DNA of 6,290 nt from JAAYZQ01 sp034428935 (GTDB taxonomy: Bacteria; Chloroflexota; Anaerolineae; JAAYZQ01): contig DAOUHB010000181.1 of NCBI GenBank assembly GCA_034428935.1, positions 1 through 6,290 on the forward strand, in the 5' to 3' direction. The notes under the pieces are model-generated. The model did no database searches. It saw nothing but the letters and a program-made list of their open reading frames with translations, and was not told the DNA's origin. Of this stretch, positions 5,428 through 6,290 are shown one piece after another (within the stretch, counting starts at the first letter, position 1; every line of letters begins with the position of its first letter). The translations under genes and the position numbers were made by a program.

Positions 5428-6290
5428 CAGGTCTCCACGGGAACCGGCACGCTGGCGACGATCTCGGCGACGATCTCTTCCGGGCGGCGGCCGCGCAGTC
5501 GCGTCTGGGGGCTGATGATGAGACGGTGGGTAAGGACCACGGGGGCCAGGGTCTTGACATCGTCGGGCACCACAAAGTCACGGCCGCGCAGGGCAGCCAG
5601 GGCCTGGGCCGTGTTGTACAGGGCCAGGCTGCCACGGGGGCTGACGCCCAGCTCCACGGCGGCGTGCTCGCGCGTAGCGCGCACGACGTCGACGATGTAC
5701 TCGCGCACCGAGCCCTCGATGTGGACGTCCCGCACCTGCCGCTGCATGGCCAGCAGGTCCTCGGCCTCGATCACGGGCGTCAGCCCATCCAGGGGGTCGT
5801 CGCGCTCGTAGCGCAGCAGGATGTCGTTCTCCTCGGCGCGGTCCGGATAGCCCAGGGCCAGGCGCATCAGGAAGCGGTCCACCTGGGCCTCGGGCAGAGG
5901 GAAGGTGCCCTCCAGCTCGATGGGGTTCTGGGTGGCCAGGACCATGAAGGGACGCGGCAGTCGCAGCGTCTCGACGTCGACGGTCACCTGCCGCTCCTGC
6001 ATGGCCTCCAGAAGGGAGCTCTGGGTGCGCGGAGTGGCGCGATTGATCTCGTCGGCGAGGACGATCTGGGCCATGACCGGCCCTGGCCGGAACTCGAACT
6101 CCTGGCTCTTCTGGTTAAAGTAGAGGACGCCGGTGACGTCGCTGGGCAACAGGTCGGGTGTGAACTGGATACGCTTGAAGGTGCAGCCCACGCTGCGGGC
6201 CAGGGCCTTGGCCAGGGTCGTCTTGCCGATGCCCGGCACGTCCTCCAGCAGGATGTGTCCCTCGCACAGCAGGGCCACCAGGCACAGCTC
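5427..6290 (-). CDS. MoxR-type AAA+ ATPase, N-terminus cut off by the window edge
   Basis: The frame is open to the right edge and shows 287 residues; relative to the usual 310-330 of the family about 30-45 N-terminal residues are missing. An in-frame GTG at 6278 is not taken as the start because the residues before it (ELCL) continue the family pattern. Counting from the edge, Walker A is EDVPGIGKTT at 16-25, Walker B is IVLADEIN at 76-83, and sensor 1 is ATQNP at 119-123. The stretch EGTFPLPEAQVDRF (127-140) carries the likely arginine finger, and sensor 2 is GVSPRG at 215-220. This is a complete ATPase core followed by the helical lid. MoxR ATPases act as chaperone-like remodelling enzymes, commonly with von Willebrand A-type or DUF58 partners; the DUF58 gene follows with a one-base overlap. 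It is the first visible gene of the module, and its promoter lies outside the window. Confidence 0.93.
   Translation of the reverse strand, partial: ELCLVALLCEGHILLEDVPGIGKTTLAKALARSVGCTFKRIQFTPDLLPSDVTGVLYFNQKSQEFEFRPGPVMAQIVLADEINRATPRTQSSLLEAMQERQVTVDVETLRLPRPFMVLATQNPIELEGTFPLPEAQVDRFLMRLALGYPDRAEENDILLRYERDDPLDGLTPVIEAEDLLAMQRQVRDVHIEGSVREYIVDVVRATREHAAVELGVSPRGSLALYNTAQALAALRGRDFVVPDDVKTLAPVVLTHRLIISPQTRLRGRRPEEIVAEIVASVPVPVET

Noticed and set aside
4213..5811. A 532-codon plus-strand open frame across the DUF58 and MoxR genes
   Set aside because: It is antisense to two well-supported genes; its protein is rich in G, Q, H and P without any recognisable domain, as expected for an antisense shadow in GC-rich DNA.

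Overview
This is a GC-rich, gene-dense bacterial window of 6290 bases with six protein-coding genes: four complete chromosomal genes of clear family, one complete small methyltransferase gene, and MoxR cut by the right edge. A seventh gene start is cut by the left edge. No RNA gene, insertion sequence, CRISPR array or prophage signal was seen. The gene set (MoxR ATPase, DUF58 and a polytopic DUF4129 protein, followed by an ECF sigma factor and a zinc-finger anti-sigma-like LysM/M23 protein), the high GC content and the leaderless-looking short gene junctions would suit a member of the Chloroflexota. That assignment is an inference from gene style, not from a marker gene.

Left part (1-849): a divergent promoter region of about 155 bases separates a truncated minus-strand reading frame (1-75, unrecognised, possibly a regulator N-terminus) from a plus-strand class I SAM-dependent methyltransferase (231-824). 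Each side has a good sigma-70-type promoter (TTGACG-17-TATACT on minus, TTGCCC-17-TATAAT with an extended -10 on plus) and a Shine-Dalgarno sequence. The methyltransferase converges on the next gene with only 25 bases between the stop codons.

Right part (850-6290) is all on the minus strand and reads right to left: MoxR-type AAA+ ATPase (partial), DUF58 protein, ten-or-so-pass membrane protein with a C-terminal DUF4129 domain, a 65-base gap, ECF sigma factor, and a membrane protein that joins a zf-HC2 anti-sigma-like domain to two LysM domains and an M23 peptidase domain. MoxR/DUF58 overlap by one base (TGATG) and sigma/anti-sigma by four (ATGA), which implies translational coupling within each pair.

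How they may work together: MoxR-DUF58-DUF4129 is a recurrent bacterial module thought to be a chaperone-like system acting at the membrane on envelope or secreted targets. The sigma/anti-sigma pair that follows could sense the cell wall directly, because the anti-sigma's outer part is built of peptidoglycan-binding and peptidoglycan-hydrolase folds. The 65-base gap contains a candidate ECF-type promoter (TGAAAC-17-CGTT), which would let the sigma factor drive its own operon, and two abutting inverted repeats. The most interesting item in the window is this sigma factor paired with an anti-sigma/LysM/M23 fusion next to a MoxR-DUF58-DUF4129 module.
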